A stretch of DNA of 33,130 bases from Candidatus Omnitrophota bacterium (GCA_018823705.1 JAHJHP010000077.1:1-33130), one strand, 5' to 3'; shown: positions 1-7,307, counted from the first letter of the stretch. The notes: generated by a model not told the origin, from the sequence alone. Translations and numbers: made by a program.

Positions 1-40
1 GATTCTTGCGCAACTCAAAGACTCTATTAATATCTCTCAT
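1..40 (-). CDS. 5' end of a divergent unknown gene (partial)
   Basis: Reading leftward from an ATG at 40-38 gives MRDINRVFELRKN before the window ends. A GAGGAG Shine-Dalgarno-like run lies about 7 bases upstream of this ATG on the minus strand. Only 13 residues are visible, so no family can be assigned. The gene would be transcribed divergently from the PPDK gene across a 266-bp intergenic region. That the ATG is a real start is inferred from the ribosome-binding site alone. Confidence 0.4.
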   Translation of the reverse strand, partial: MRDINRVFELRKN

Positions 41-173
41 AATAAGTCTCCTCATATTACACCTCCCATATCTACCATAAAAACCAAAGCAAAACAAAAG
101 AAGAATCAAAAGATAGTGCACTCGTTCCGCGGATAATAGATTTGTTAAAAATAAAAAAGTCAGAAAAAGCACA

Positions 174-201
174 TTGATATGTTACTTTTATATGGTACAC
201 T
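174..201 (+). promoter_or_regulatory. Candidate sigma70-type promoter for the PPDK gene
   Basis: TTGATA (174-179), a 16-bp spacer and TACACT (196-201) preceded by TG plus one base, which makes an extended -10. An inverted repeat ACTCGAA (199-205) / TTCGAGT (214-220) overlaps the -10 and the presumed start of transcription, and could be an operator or a leader hairpin. The leader would be about 100 nt. The rest of 41-306 holds nothing I can identify beyond the divergent gene's upstream region. Confidence 0.45.
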
Positions 202-306
202 CGAACACATGCTTTCGAGTTAGAGCATATAATGCTTGGCGCTATAAAAGACCAAACGTTTTTTATTAGTGAATAGATTTATTAATTAAGACAAAAAGGA
301 GTAGAC

Positions 307-3300
307 ATGATGAAGGCGAATAAAATAATGTCAATGTTAATTTTGGTATGTTTCTTGTTTAATACCGCCGTATCAGATCTTGCGTTTGGCCTCGCTGTTC
401 CTTCGGGTTTGGATGATGTCGTGGGGATACAGCACAAAGACATGCATATGATAAAGTTTGCGCTGGAAGAACAGCTAGTGGCTTTAGCCGTTCCCGACCT
501 CGCCGTAAGTCTAAGTACTTTTCAAACAATACTGGGAGAACAACTTGTTAGAGAAAAAACGATGTTCCAACCGGCAGATATGCGATTCTTCTTTCACGAG
601 ATAATGCTTACAGACACCGGTCTCCGCGTTATGGTCAGGCTCAAGGATGGACATGGATTAAGGACCTATTACGCTACATTCTCTTTGCAGAAGGATGAAA
701 ATGGCGGGTTTCCTATAAGTGTATATACAGAGGAGCAATATAGAGGTACCGCCGGATTTATAAAAGGCGCTGTCGTTCCTGCTTATGTGTATTTTTTTGG
801 TGATGGCAAAACTTCAGCGGAAGAATTATTTGGTAATACTTTGGATGAACGAAAAATAATTTTAGGAGGCAAAGGCGAAGGCCTTCATTCCATGGTCCGC
901 GCTAACATCCCCGTTCCACCCGGTTTTACGATAACGACTGACGCATGTAACTATTATGCTCTTGAGCATAAGTGGCCTGAAGGGCTGAAGGAAGAAGTGG
1001 ATTCCAATGTAGTCCGGATGGAAAAGCTTTTACGCAAAGCATTTGGAGATAACGAAAACCCGTTATTGGTAGCAGTGCGGTCCGGCGCGAAATTATCCAT
1101 GCCGGGGATGATGGACACCATACTAAATCTAGGCCTCAACGATGCTGCGGTTTTAGGCTTTGCCAATAAGACCGGTAATGAGCGTTTGGCGTGGGATAGC
1201 TATCGTAGATTAATTCAGATGTTTTCCGACGTTGTTCTGGGTATTGAAAAGAAAGATTTTGAAAGAATAATCGAGGCGAAGAAAGAGGAGTTAGGCGTCA
1301 AGCAGGATGTGGAGCTAGATGCGGAAGCGCTTAAAGATCTGGTGGTAAAATTTAAAGCCCTCGTGGAAAGCCATGGTAAGGTATTTCCTCAGGATGTCCG
1401 CCAGCAGTTGACCATGGCGATTAACGCTGTCTTTGAATCATGGAATAATCCGCGGGCTGTTACCTACCGTAACCTCTATAAAATCCCGCATGATTTAGGA
1501 ACGGCAGTTAATGTTCAAGCGATGGTTTTTGGTAACACCGGAAATCAATCCGCGACCGGTGTAGGTTTTACCCGCAATCCTTCGACTGGTGCTAAAGAAC
1601 TCTACGGGGAATTCCTGATTAACGCTCAAGGCGAAGACGTGGTGGCCGGTACCCGTACTCCGCAACCCATTTCTCAATTGAGAGATGCCATGCCTGAAGC
1701 CTACAAACAGCTTATGGAAATTACCAACGGTCTTGAAAAGCACTACGGGGATATGCAGGATTTTGAGTTCACCGTAGAGGACGGGACCCTGTATCTTTTG
1801 CAGACACGCTCAGGCAAACGTACCGGTGTGGCGGCGGTTAAGGTGGCGGTGGATATGGTTAAAGAAGGGCTTATCACCAAAGAAGAAGCGTTGATGCGTG
1901 TTAACCCTCAACAATTTAACGAAGTTTTGTTTCCCACTTTGGATCCTCAGGCGAAGAAAGACCTGACATCCAAAGAAATATTGGCCACGGGATTATCGGC
2001 AGGGCCGGGCGCGGCTACGGGCCAGATTGTTTTTACATCCGAGGACGCGGTTGAATGGACAAAAGAAGGTAAGCAGGTTATCCTTTGGCGTAAAGAGACT
2101 TGCCCCGACGATATTGCGGGAATGGATAAGGCAATTGGAGTAGGAACCTCTGTAGGCGGTATGACTTCACATGCGGCACTTGTATCCCGGGGAATGGGCA
2201 AAGTAACCATGGTGGGCGCTGGCCGAGTCGATGTCAACTACGAAAAGAAGGAAGCGTATATAAGAAATGAAAGTGGCGAGGTTACCCATACCTTAAAAGA
2301 AGGGGATTGGGTTACCCTGAATGTGGTAGAAAAAGAGCCGGCGCAATTGATTTTAGGTAAGAAAGATATTGTGCGGCCGGAAGCCATCGGCGATGAATTA
2401 GCGGAGTTTTTGTCTTGGGCCAAGAAAGCGAGCCGTTTGCGTGTGTGGGCTAATGCTGAGATTCCGCATGACGCCAAAAAGGCATTCAGCTTCGGAGCTG
2501 AAGGTATCGGTTTATGCCGCACAGAGCACATGTTCTTTGGCGAAGATCGTTTACCCATTATGCAGGAGATGATTTTGGCTGATTCGGTTGAAGCGCGAGA
2601 GGCTGCTTTAAATAAACTTCTTCCGATGCAGAGGGAAGATTTTATCGGGCTCTTCCGTGAGATGAAGGGTTATCCGGTTACCATCCGAACATTGGATCCG
2701 CCATTGCATGAATTCCTGCCTAAGCGCGAAGAGCTGATGGTTGAAATTAAAGAACTAGAGTTGACCAAGGCTGATCCTATATTGGTTGCGGAGAAAAAGA
2801 AGCTGTTGAGTCGGATAAACGAATTGCATGAATTCAACCCGATGATGGGAATGCGCGGCACGCGCTTAGGAATTATGATGCCTGAAATTACCGTTATGCA
2901 GGCCCGGGCGATTGCTGAAGCGACTGTTGCCGTAATTAAGGAAGGCGGAAAGGTTGTCCCGGAGATTATGATTCCCCTGGTGGGAAAATTAGAGGAATTC
3001 ACCCATCAAAAAAAGATTGTGGCCGATACGGTTGAAACGGTCATGAAAGAATCAGGAGTCTCTTTTCAATATCGCGTCGGCACGATGATTGAAGTGCCGC
3101 GAGGCGCGCTGACTGCCGATGAGCTTGCTATGGAAGCGGAATTTTTCTCGTTTGGCACAAATGACCTGACTCAGTATGGCGCAGGTTTTAGCCGGGATGA
3201 TATCGGAAAGTTTATGGCGCATTACCTGTCGTTAGGGATATATCCTCTCGATCCTTTTGAGACATTTGACGCAAAAGGGATCGGTGAACTTGTGCGTATT

Positions 3301-4170
3301 GCGGTAGAAAAAGGGAGAAAGACAAACCCGGACCTGAAGATAGGAGTCTGTGGTGAACATGGAGGGGATCCGGAATCCATCCAATTCTTTGATAAAGTCG
3401 GGTTAGATTATGTCAGCTGCTCGCCATACCGCGTTTTGGGCGCATGGTTAGCGGCAGCTCAAGCGACTATAAAAGATAAGCTTAGCAAGAGTCCTGTGGT
3501 TAAAACGGAAAGTGATGGTGGATTGAATTCGAAAGTGGATGTAGCGCAGGAGATAACTGCTATGGTTTCGCTTGCTTCTGAAGCAGGTGCGCCTATGTCA
3601 ATGGAGCGCTATAACCTGCTTGTTACCTCAGATTTTTTTGCCAATGGAGAACTCGAAGGACATAGGGCAAAGTATGGAGATAGATTTGATCTTGATAGAA
3701 TAAGTGGTGTATCCACCGAGCAGTTCGTTGATAATATACTGGCAAAAGCCAGCGGTAAAGAGACAAAGACGATAGCTCTTGTTACAAACGATCTATCGGC
3801 TGAACAACTTGAAAGGCTGACAAAGGTCGGCATAAGGTTTGTAAGAGTTGATACTGTAGGCCTTCTGCGCGCCAAAGCAGATGAAGACGCTGATAGAGAG
3901 AAATTCCAAATCGATACTTATGCTATGATGTTGCTGTTGCGACGGATCGATAGTAGCATAACCGCGGACTCCTCTATTTACAGGTTATTGAGTTTCTACC
4001 TGAAATCGCATTTTGAGCTGACAGGTGCGATAGCGGTAGATGACTACATAAACGCTGTCGTCACTAATGATGTCATGAAACTCATTCGCGGGCTCTTATT
4101 ATACAGGCCTATCGAGCAGTACAGAGTACCTGACTATAATAATGTCGCTGCAACGCTGGTATCGGCGTAA
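307..4170 (+). CDS. ppdK: Pyruvate phosphate dikinase with signal peptide and long terminal extensions
   Basis: PPDK interconverts pyruvate + ATP + Pi and PEP + AMP + PPi. The core (about residues 160-1055) is complete: an ATP-grasp part with FGNTGNQSATGVGFTRNP near 408-425, the phosphohistidine motif GGMTSHAALVSRGMGK with catalytic His622, and a TIM-barrel part with NPMMGMRGTRLG, SFGTNDLTQ and VCGEHGG with catalytic Cys1015. Usual length is about 880-900 residues; this one has 1287. Residues 1-30 look like a signal peptide or membrane anchor (lysines, then LILVCFLFNTAV). Residues 31-160 and about 1060-1287 match no domain I recognise. The start is set by AAAAAGGAG 5-6 bases upstream of ATG 307; a second ATG follows directly. 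Isoleucine codons are mostly ATA in the extensions and mostly ATT in much of the core, unlike neighbouring genes. An exported PPDK would be surprising because its substrates are cytosolic. The core call is secure; location and extension function are unknown. Confidence 0.95.
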   Translation: MMKANKIMSMLILVCFLFNTAVSDLAFGLAVPSGLDDVVGIQHKDMHMIKFALEEQLVALAVPDLAVSLSTFQTILGEQLVREKTMFQPADMRFFFHEIMLTDTGLRVMVRLKDGHGLRTYYATFSLQKDENGGFPISVYTEEQYRGTAGFIKGAVVPAYVYFFGDGKTSAEELFGNTLDERKIILGGKGEGLHSMVRANIPVPPGFTITTDACNYYALEHKWPEGLKEEVDSNVVRMEKLLRKAFGDNENPLLVAVRSGAKLSMPGMMDTILNLGLNDAAVLGFANKTGNERLAWDSYRRLIQMFSDVVLGIEKKDFERIIEAKKEELGVKQDVELDAEALKDLVVKFKALVESHGKVFPQDVRQQLTMAINAVFESWNNPRAVTYRNLYKIPHDLGTAVNVQAMVFGNTGNQSATGVGFTRNPSTGAKELYGEFLINAQGEDVVAGTRTPQPISQLRDAMPEAYKQLMEITNGLEKHYGDMQDFEFTVEDGTLYLLQTRSGKRTGVAAVKVAVDMVKEGLITKEEALMRVNPQQFNEVLFPTLDPQAKKDLTSKEILATGLSAGPGAATGQIVFTSEDAVEWTKEGKQVILWRKETCPDDIAGMDKAIGVGTSVGGMTSHAALVSRGMGKVTMVGAGRVDVNYEKKEAYIRNESGEVTHTLKEGDWVTLNVVEKEPAQLILGKKDIVRPEAIGDELAEFLSWAKKASRLRVWANAEIPHDAKKAFSFGAEGIGLCRTEHMFFGEDRLPIMQEMILADSVEAREAALNKLLPMQREDFIGLFREMKGYPVTIRTLDPPLHEFLPKREELMVEIKELELTKADPILVAEKKKLLSRINELHEFNPMMGMRGTRLGIMMPEITVMQARAIAEATVAVIKEGGKVVPEIMIPLVGKLEEFTHQKKIVADTVETVMKESGVSFQYRVGTMIEVPRGALTADELAMEAEFFSFGTNDLTQYGAGFSRDDIGKFMAHYLSLGIYPLDPFETFDAKGIGELVRIAVEKGRKTNPDLKIGVCGEHGGDPESIQFFDKVGLDYVSCSPYRVLGAWLAAAQATIKDKLSKSPVVKTESDGGLNSKVDVAQEITAMVSLASEAGAPMSMERYNLLVTSDFFANGELEGHRAKYGDRFDLDRISGVSTEQFVDNILAKASGKETKTIALVTNDLSAEQLERLTKVGIRFVRVDTVGLLRAKADEDADREKFQIDTYAMMLLLRRIDSSITADSSIYRLLSFYLKSHFELTGAIAVDDYINAVVTNDVMKLIRGLLLYRPIEQYRVPDYNNVAATLVSA

Positions 4171-4191
4171 TACAAGATAGGTTGAAATGCT

Positions 4192-4230
4192 AAGCCCCCG
4201 AGGAGAGATCCTTCCCGGGGGCTTCTTTTA
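4192..4230 (+). terminator. Rho-independent terminator after ppdK
   Basis: AAGCCCCCG (4192-4200) pairs perfectly with CGGGGGCTT (4216-4224). The loop side can add AGGA/TCCT pairs. TCTTTTA follows. It lies 22 bp past the PPDK stop codon. Confidence 0.9.
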
Positions 4231-4262
4231 TTGGAAATAGGCTATTTTATGCATGAAAATCC

Positions 4263-4291
4263 TTGCTACTTATTATGAATAATTATATAAT
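4263..4291 (+). promoter_or_regulatory. Promoter of tRNA-Val
   Basis: TTGCTA (4263-4268), a 17-bp spacer and a perfect TATAAT (4286-4291). Transcription would start near 4298, about 15 bases before the mature tRNA 5' end. Confidence 0.7.
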
Positions 4292-4312
4292 AACGCCGAC
4301 GAATTTAAGAGC

Positions 4313-4389
4313 GGACGCGTAGCTCAGTCGGTTGGAGCGCTGCGTTCACATCGCAGAGGTCACAGGTTCGAGTCCTGTCGCGTCCACCA
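4313..4389 (+). tRNA. tRNA-Val (anticodon CAC)
   Basis: A 77-nt cloverleaf. The acceptor stem GGACGCG (4313-4319) pairs with CGCGTCC (4379-4385), and CCA (4387-4389) is encoded. The anticodon stem CTGCG/CGCAG encloses loop TTCACAT with anticodon CAC at 4347-4349, which reads GTG (valine). The T arm has the usual GGTTCGAGTCC. The last 15 bases recur exactly at 4572-4586. Confidence 0.95.
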
Positions 4390-4430
4390 TCTTGTTGTTT
4401 AAGTCTGGGATGGTGTAGTGTAGAGAGTTG

Positions 4431-4571
4431 GGACTCGAAGCCAATTTTCGCCGACCAGCGGGAGGAAAAGCCCTCCGGGCGACAGAAAATTGGCTGGTCA
4501 GGAGGCCGCCACCGGCGGCCGGATGACCGAGTCCCCGCCTGACCGCAGTTAAAAACTATCAGGCGGGCAGG
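4431..4571. repeat. Composite palindromic element downstream of tRNA-Val
   Basis: Nested inverted repeats fill this stretch. GGACTCG (4431-4437) pairs with CGAGTCC (4528-4534). Inside it AGCCAATTTTC (4439-4449) pairs with GAAAATTGGCT (4485-4495), enclosing GGAGG/CCTCC (4461-4465 / 4472-4476). GGCCGCC (4504-4510) pairs with GGCGGCC (4514-4520). CCGCCTGA near 4535 pairs with TCAGGCGG near 4559. No open reading frame of interest is present. It may be a structured RNA, a non-autonomous mobile repeat, or both; the sequence does not decide. Confidence 0.7.
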
Positions 4572-4586
4572 CTGTCGCGTCCACCA
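4572..4586 (+). repeat. Duplicate of the tRNA-Val 3' end (attachment-site-like)
   Basis: The 15 bases CTGTCGCGTCCACCA are identical to the tRNA 3' end at 4375-4389, 197 bp upstream. Duplicated tRNA 3' ends usually mark integration by a tyrosine recombinase. The intervening 182 bp has no integrase, so this would be a remnant or a very small element. Confidence 0.6.
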
Positions 4587-4593
4587 ACTACGA

Positions 4594-4852
4594 TTTGGCC
4601 TTCGCCAAAAAGTGTGGAACTGTCCCGCCCGGAACAGAACAAGGGGCGGGATCCCGCCCGAAATAGACAGATGGCGGGGCTGTTTGGCTTCGGCCTGCTA
4701 GAGTTAAATAATAGCAGGGCTAGCGCCCAAATCGTTTTAAGGAAAACTTAAATCGGTTTTCCTTAATCCAGATTTTGACGAAGCAAAATCTGGATAGAAC
4801 TACCGTACAAAATCCAAAATTTTCTTTGTAAAATTTTGGGTTAAGGATCCTT
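4594..4852. repeat. Array of six or more short hairpins in a gene-free region
   Basis: Successive perfect or near-perfect inverted repeats: TTTGGC/GCCAAA (4594-4609); TCCCGCCC/GGGCGGGA (4623-4651), whose right arm also forms a 16-bp palindrome at 4644-4659; GCCTGCTA/TAGCAGGGC with one bulge (4693-4720), bracketed by TTTGG/CCAAA (4683-4731); TTAAGGAAAAC/GTTTTCCTTAA (4737-4766); ATCCAGATTTTG/CAAAATCTGGAT (4766-4795); CCAAAATTTT/AAAATTTTGG (4814-4839); and palindrome AAGGATCCTT (4843-4852). Arms and loops differ in sequence, so this is not a tandem copy array. Stretch 4390-4885 holds no gene I can support. Confidence 0.75.
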
Positions 4853-4885
4853 TACCTTATGTGGAAGTAATAAAGACAGGTGGAG

Positions 4886-5599
4886 ATGATAAATACTGAA
4901 GAGCAAATAAAGTTACTTGTGGAGTTACAGAAACTGGATTCTCAGATACTGAAGATGGAGGATGAGCTCAACTCTATTCCCGAGATACTGTCAAAGCTTG
5001 AGAGCGATTTTAATGAGAAGAGCTCTAACCTTAAGAAGCATGAAGATGATACAAAGGCACTCCAGCTTAAGCGTAAAGAAAAAGAGGGGGAGCTTAAGGC
5101 CAAAGAAGATATTGTAAAGAAATATACCACGCAGATGTATCAGGTCAAGACCAATAAAGAGTACACCGCTCTTCAGGAGGAGATCGGCAGAGTTAAAGCT
5201 GACAGCTCACTCATCGAAGAGGCCATATTGAAGATCTTCGATCAGGTCGATGCCGAGAACAAAGAAGTCGCCGCGCAGAAAGAGTTCCTTAAGAAGGAAG
5301 ATGCCGTCATGCGGGAAGAGAAGACGAAGCTTGATGCAGACGCGCTCCGCATAAAATCGGACCTGGATAGATTGAAGGCCCAGCGCGCCGAGCTAACCGT
5401 AAAAGTCGATCAAAAGATACTTGCCAGGTATGATAGGATACTGGCCAATAAAGACGGCCTGGCGGTCGCTCCCATCACCGGTGAGTCATGCCAAGGCTGC
5501 TTCGGACATATGCCCGCACAGGTTATAAATGAGGTGAGGATGAAGAGTTCGATAATCTGCTGCGAGAACTGCACCAGGATACTTTACATTGAAGAGTAA
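4886..5599 (+). CDS. Coiled-coil protein with C-terminal C4 zinc ribbon
   Basis: A long charged heptad-like helix (about residues 5-185) is followed by a four-cysteine ribbon: CQGC, then about 20 residues, then CENC near the C terminus. This is the layout of the C4-type zinc-ribbon family (zf-RING_7, PF02591), widespread in bacteria and without a firmly assigned role; nucleic-acid binding is commonly supposed. I chose ATG 4886, which has AGG 5 bases upstream. An in-frame GTG at 4880 would add two residues but has no ribosome-binding site. The stop overlaps the start of the RNase HI gene, so the two are probably translationally coupled. In other bacteria this family is often found next to RNase H-like genes. 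Confidence 0.85.
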   Translation: MINTEEQIKLLVELQKLDSQILKMEDELNSIPEILSKLESDFNEKSSNLKKHEDDTKALQLKRKEKEGELKAKEDIVKKYTTQMYQVKTNKEYTALQEEIGRVKADSSLIEEAILKIFDQVDAENKEVAAQKEFLKKEDAVMREEKTKLDADALRIKSDLDRLKAQRAELTVKVDQKILARYDRILANKDGLAVAPITGESCQGCFGHMPAQVINEVRMKSSIICCENCTRILYIEE

Positions 5600-6005
5600 A
5601 AAATTATACATATATGCTGACGGCGGCAGCCGCGGCAATCCCGGACCTTCGGGTATCGGCGTGGTGATATTGGATTCAAACAGAAAGAAGATCAAAGAAT
5701 CATTTAAATTTATCGGTGAGACGACGAACAATATAGCCGAATATAGCGCGCTCGTCTCCGGCCTCGAAGCAGCGGTGGCTCTTAAAGCGACGGATATTGT
5801 TATCTATCTGGATAGCGAGCTTCTGACGAAACAGCTTAACGGAGAATATAAAGTAAGAGACGCTAATATGAAGATCCTCTTCAATGAATCTCTCGGTCTT
5901 TTAAAAAAATTCGATTCATTCGAAGTCAAACATATAGCGCGAGCTAAAAATAAAGAAGCTGATAAGCTTGTAAATAAAGCGATTAATTTAGCAGGGTTGT
6001 TTTAA
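5589..6005 (+). CDS. rnhA: Ribonuclease HI family protein
   Basis: Cleaves the RNA strand of RNA-DNA hybrids. The four acidic catalytic positions are visible: Asp11 in ADGGSRGNPG, Glu51 in NNIAEYSAL, Asp75 in IYLDSELL and Asp125 in NKEADKLV. At 138 residues it has the length of the compact RNase HI / RNase H-like group rather than the longer E. coli type. The start is TTG at 5589, overlapping the previous stop codon by 11 bases. The reading frame has no later start that keeps the first beta strand and Asp11. The RNase P RNA gene follows immediately, so the locus groups a nucleic-acid-binding ribbon protein, an RNase H and an RNA-processing ribozyme. Confidence 0.9.
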   Translation: MKSKKLYIYADGGSRGNPGPSGIGVVILDSNRKKIKESFKFIGETTNNIAEYSALVSGLEAAVALKATDIVIYLDSELLTKQLNGEYKVRDANMKILFNESLGLLKKFDSFEVKHIARAKNKEADKLVNKAINLAGLF

Positions 6006-6014
6006 ATAATTATA

Positions 6015-6436
6015 GACTTCGTATACCGGGTGTTCGCTCCGATTTATTTCGGAGAGGAAAGTCCGGGCTCCATATAGCAGCGTAACGGTTAACGGCCGTC
6101 CGTCGAAAGACGAGGATTTAGAGCCACAGAGACGAGTCCTGTATCTGAACGAACCCGAAAGGGTGAGCGAGTGATACAGGGGTGAAACGCGGCAATCTCT
6201 ACGTGGAGCAAGACCAAATAGGTTCCGATCCAGGATCTGCTAGATCCTACTGGAAAATACGTCAGTATCGGAACGGGTTAGGTCGCTAGCGCTGGCCAAT
6301 GCCTCTGGCATTGACCGCGCATGTCGTTGGCTTTGCCAACGACTAGAGCCACGGAGCAATCCGTGGTCGAGATAGATGAGCGCCTCATTCCGCGCAAGCG
6401 GGATAAGACAGAACCCGGCTTACAGGTATACGAAAT
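6015..6436 (+). ncRNA. rnpB: RNase P RNA, bacterial class A, with hairpin expansion
   Basis: Catalytic RNA that removes tRNA 5' leaders. P1 is formed by TTCGTATACC (6018-6027) and GGTATACGAA (6425-6434). The conserved core is clear: GAGGAAAGTCCGGGC near 6054, AGAGCCACAGAGACGAG near 6120, GTGAAACGCGGCAA near 6182, AGATAGATGA near 6370 and ACAGAACCCGGCTTA near 6409. Between about 6290 and 6366 are three consecutive hairpins: GGCCAATGCC/GGCATTGACC with one mismatch, GTCGTTGGC/GCCAACGAC with a TTT loop (6323-6343), and CCACGGA/TCCGTGG (6349-6366). This part corresponds to the P18-P19 side and is longer than in typical RNAs. Exact ends are estimated. Confidence 0.95.
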
Positions 6437-6476
6437 AATAAGGGACAGCGGTTTTTCGCTGTCCCTTATTATTTTA
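6434..6476. terminator. Strong terminator after RNase P RNA
   Basis: A 17-bp perfect inverted repeat: AATAATAAGGGACAGCG (6434-6450) and its complement at 6457-6473, loop GTTTTT. The U-rich end is TTATTATTTTA. The A/T-rich arms would let it act on both strands. It overlaps the 3' end of P1 by a base or two. Confidence 0.85.
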
Positions 6477-6566
6477 GCTTCTGCCAAATACCAACCAAAA
6501 TAATAATACTCCCCAGTAAGATGAACGGGACGAAACCTCGAGTAAAATAATATGTTTCGCTAATGC

Positions 6567-6595
6567 TTGACAAGGTGGAGTCGCTGGTGTATACT
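6567..6595 (+). promoter_or_regulatory. dcw operon promoter (PmraZ)
   Basis: TTGACA (6567-6572), exactly 17 bp, then TATACT (6590-6595): a near-consensus sigma70 promoter. Transcription should start near 6602, at the first MraZ repeat. It is the only strong promoter I see for the genes from mraZ to ftsA. Confidence 0.85.
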
Positions 6596-6603
6596 TGAAC
6601 CAT

Positions 6604-6631
6604 AAAGTGGCATAAAGTGGTGCAAAATGGA
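6604..6631 (+). promoter_or_regulatory. MraZ operator: three direct repeats
   Basis: AAAGTGG, AAAGTGG and AAAATGG lie in phase every 10 bp, with the GTGG/ATGG cores at 6607, 6617 and 6627. Known MraZ operators are GTGG-type direct repeats spaced by one helical turn just downstream of PmraZ. This fits an autorepression site directly after the start of transcription. Confidence 0.8.
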
Positions 6632-6645
6632 GGATTGCATAGGTC

Positions 6646-7095
6646 ATGTTTTACGGTGAATATGAACATACTATAGATAAAAAGGGGCGGCTTATCATAC
6701 CCTCCAAGTTCAGGGAGGCGTTTAAAGAGTACGATATAGAGAAATTCTTTATAACGCGCGGCCTCGATAAATGTCTTTTTATGTTCACGGAGAATGAGTG
6801 GAAGACTCAGGAGTCAAAATTCAAATCGATATCATTTACAAAGTCAGAAGCGAGAAAATTTAACCGTATGTATTTTGCGGGTGCGTCACAAATAGAGTGC
6901 GATAAGCAGGGAAGGATCCTCATACCGAAGTACCTGAAAGATTATGCCGTGATAAAAAGGGATGTGATGATCATCGGCGTCTCTAACAGGATAGAAATAT
7001 GGTCTCAAGAGGCCTGGAAATCATATTACGATAATTCCAAGGAGTCCTTCGAAGATATCGCGGAAAAACTTATGACGGAAGAAGGAGGGCAGTAG
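6646..7095 (+). CDS. mraZ: Transcriptional regulator MraZ
   Basis: MraZ is an AbrB-like, ring-forming DNA-binding protein that represses its own dcw operon. The two tandem SpoVT-AbrB-like half repeats are visible: [19 protein letters not shown] (residues 5-23) and [17 protein letters not shown] near 85-101. The DxxGRxxxP motif occurs in both. At 149 residues it has the family's usual length. It starts at ATG 6646, with the family's usual first residues [15 protein letters not shown] sits 12 bases upstream, slightly far. The direct repeats before the gene are its expected operator. Confidence 0.97.
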   Translation: MFYGEYEHTIDKKGRLIIPSKFREAFKEYDIEKFFITRGLDKCLFMFTENEWKTQESKFKSISFTKSEARKFNRMYFAGASQIECDKQGRILIPKYLKDYAVIKRDVMIIGVSNRIEIWSQEAWKSYYDNSKESFEDIAEKLMTEEGGQ

Positions 7096-7096
7096 T

Positions 7097-7285
7097 ATGC
7101 CGAATAGATGCGTCAGACAGGTGAAGAGGGACAGAAATTATCAGGTAAATATAGACACGGTAATCGAGAGATTTAAGAAGGTCAGGGCGTTGAATTGTAA
7201 TCCTGCCGACGTAGGACTGGATTGTTACATATGGAACACGTTCTTTGCCAATTCCAGATCCAACGCTATATCGAGATTTTTGTAA
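7097..7285 (+). CDS. Small protein of unknown function between mraZ and rsmH
   Basis: A 62-residue ORF beginning MPNRCVRQVKRDRNYQVN. GGAGGG lies 8 bases upstream of ATG 7097, a better ribosome-binding site than that of mraZ, and the ORF begins one base after the mraZ stop. It fills the mraZ-rsmH gap almost completely. The first part is basic, then comes a helix-like stretch DTVIERFKKVRAL, then an aromatic end with two cysteines (about 34 and 43). I do not recognise a family. If real, it implies that rsmH starts at GTG 7308 rather than further upstream, where it would overlap. Expression is inferred from position and ribosome-binding site only. Confidence 0.55.
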   Translation: MPNRCVRQVKRDRNYQVNIDTVIERFKKVRALNCNPADVGLDCYIWNTFFANSRSNAISRFL

Positions 7286-7307
7286 GATACCGGAGAATAC
7301 CCGAAGA

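Noticed and set aside
4431-4852. CRISPR array
   Set aside because: The hairpins differ in sequence, there are no regular identical repeats or even spacers, and no cas gene is present.
6278-6503. Short ORFs on both strands within RNase P RNA
   Set aside because: They cover the conserved ribozyme and its terminator; coding there is not credible.
7245-7307. rsmH starting at ATG 7245
   Set aside because: The extra 21 residues have no family likeness and would overlap the small ORF at 7097-7285; GTG 7308 gives the usual VHLPVMLDEV start.
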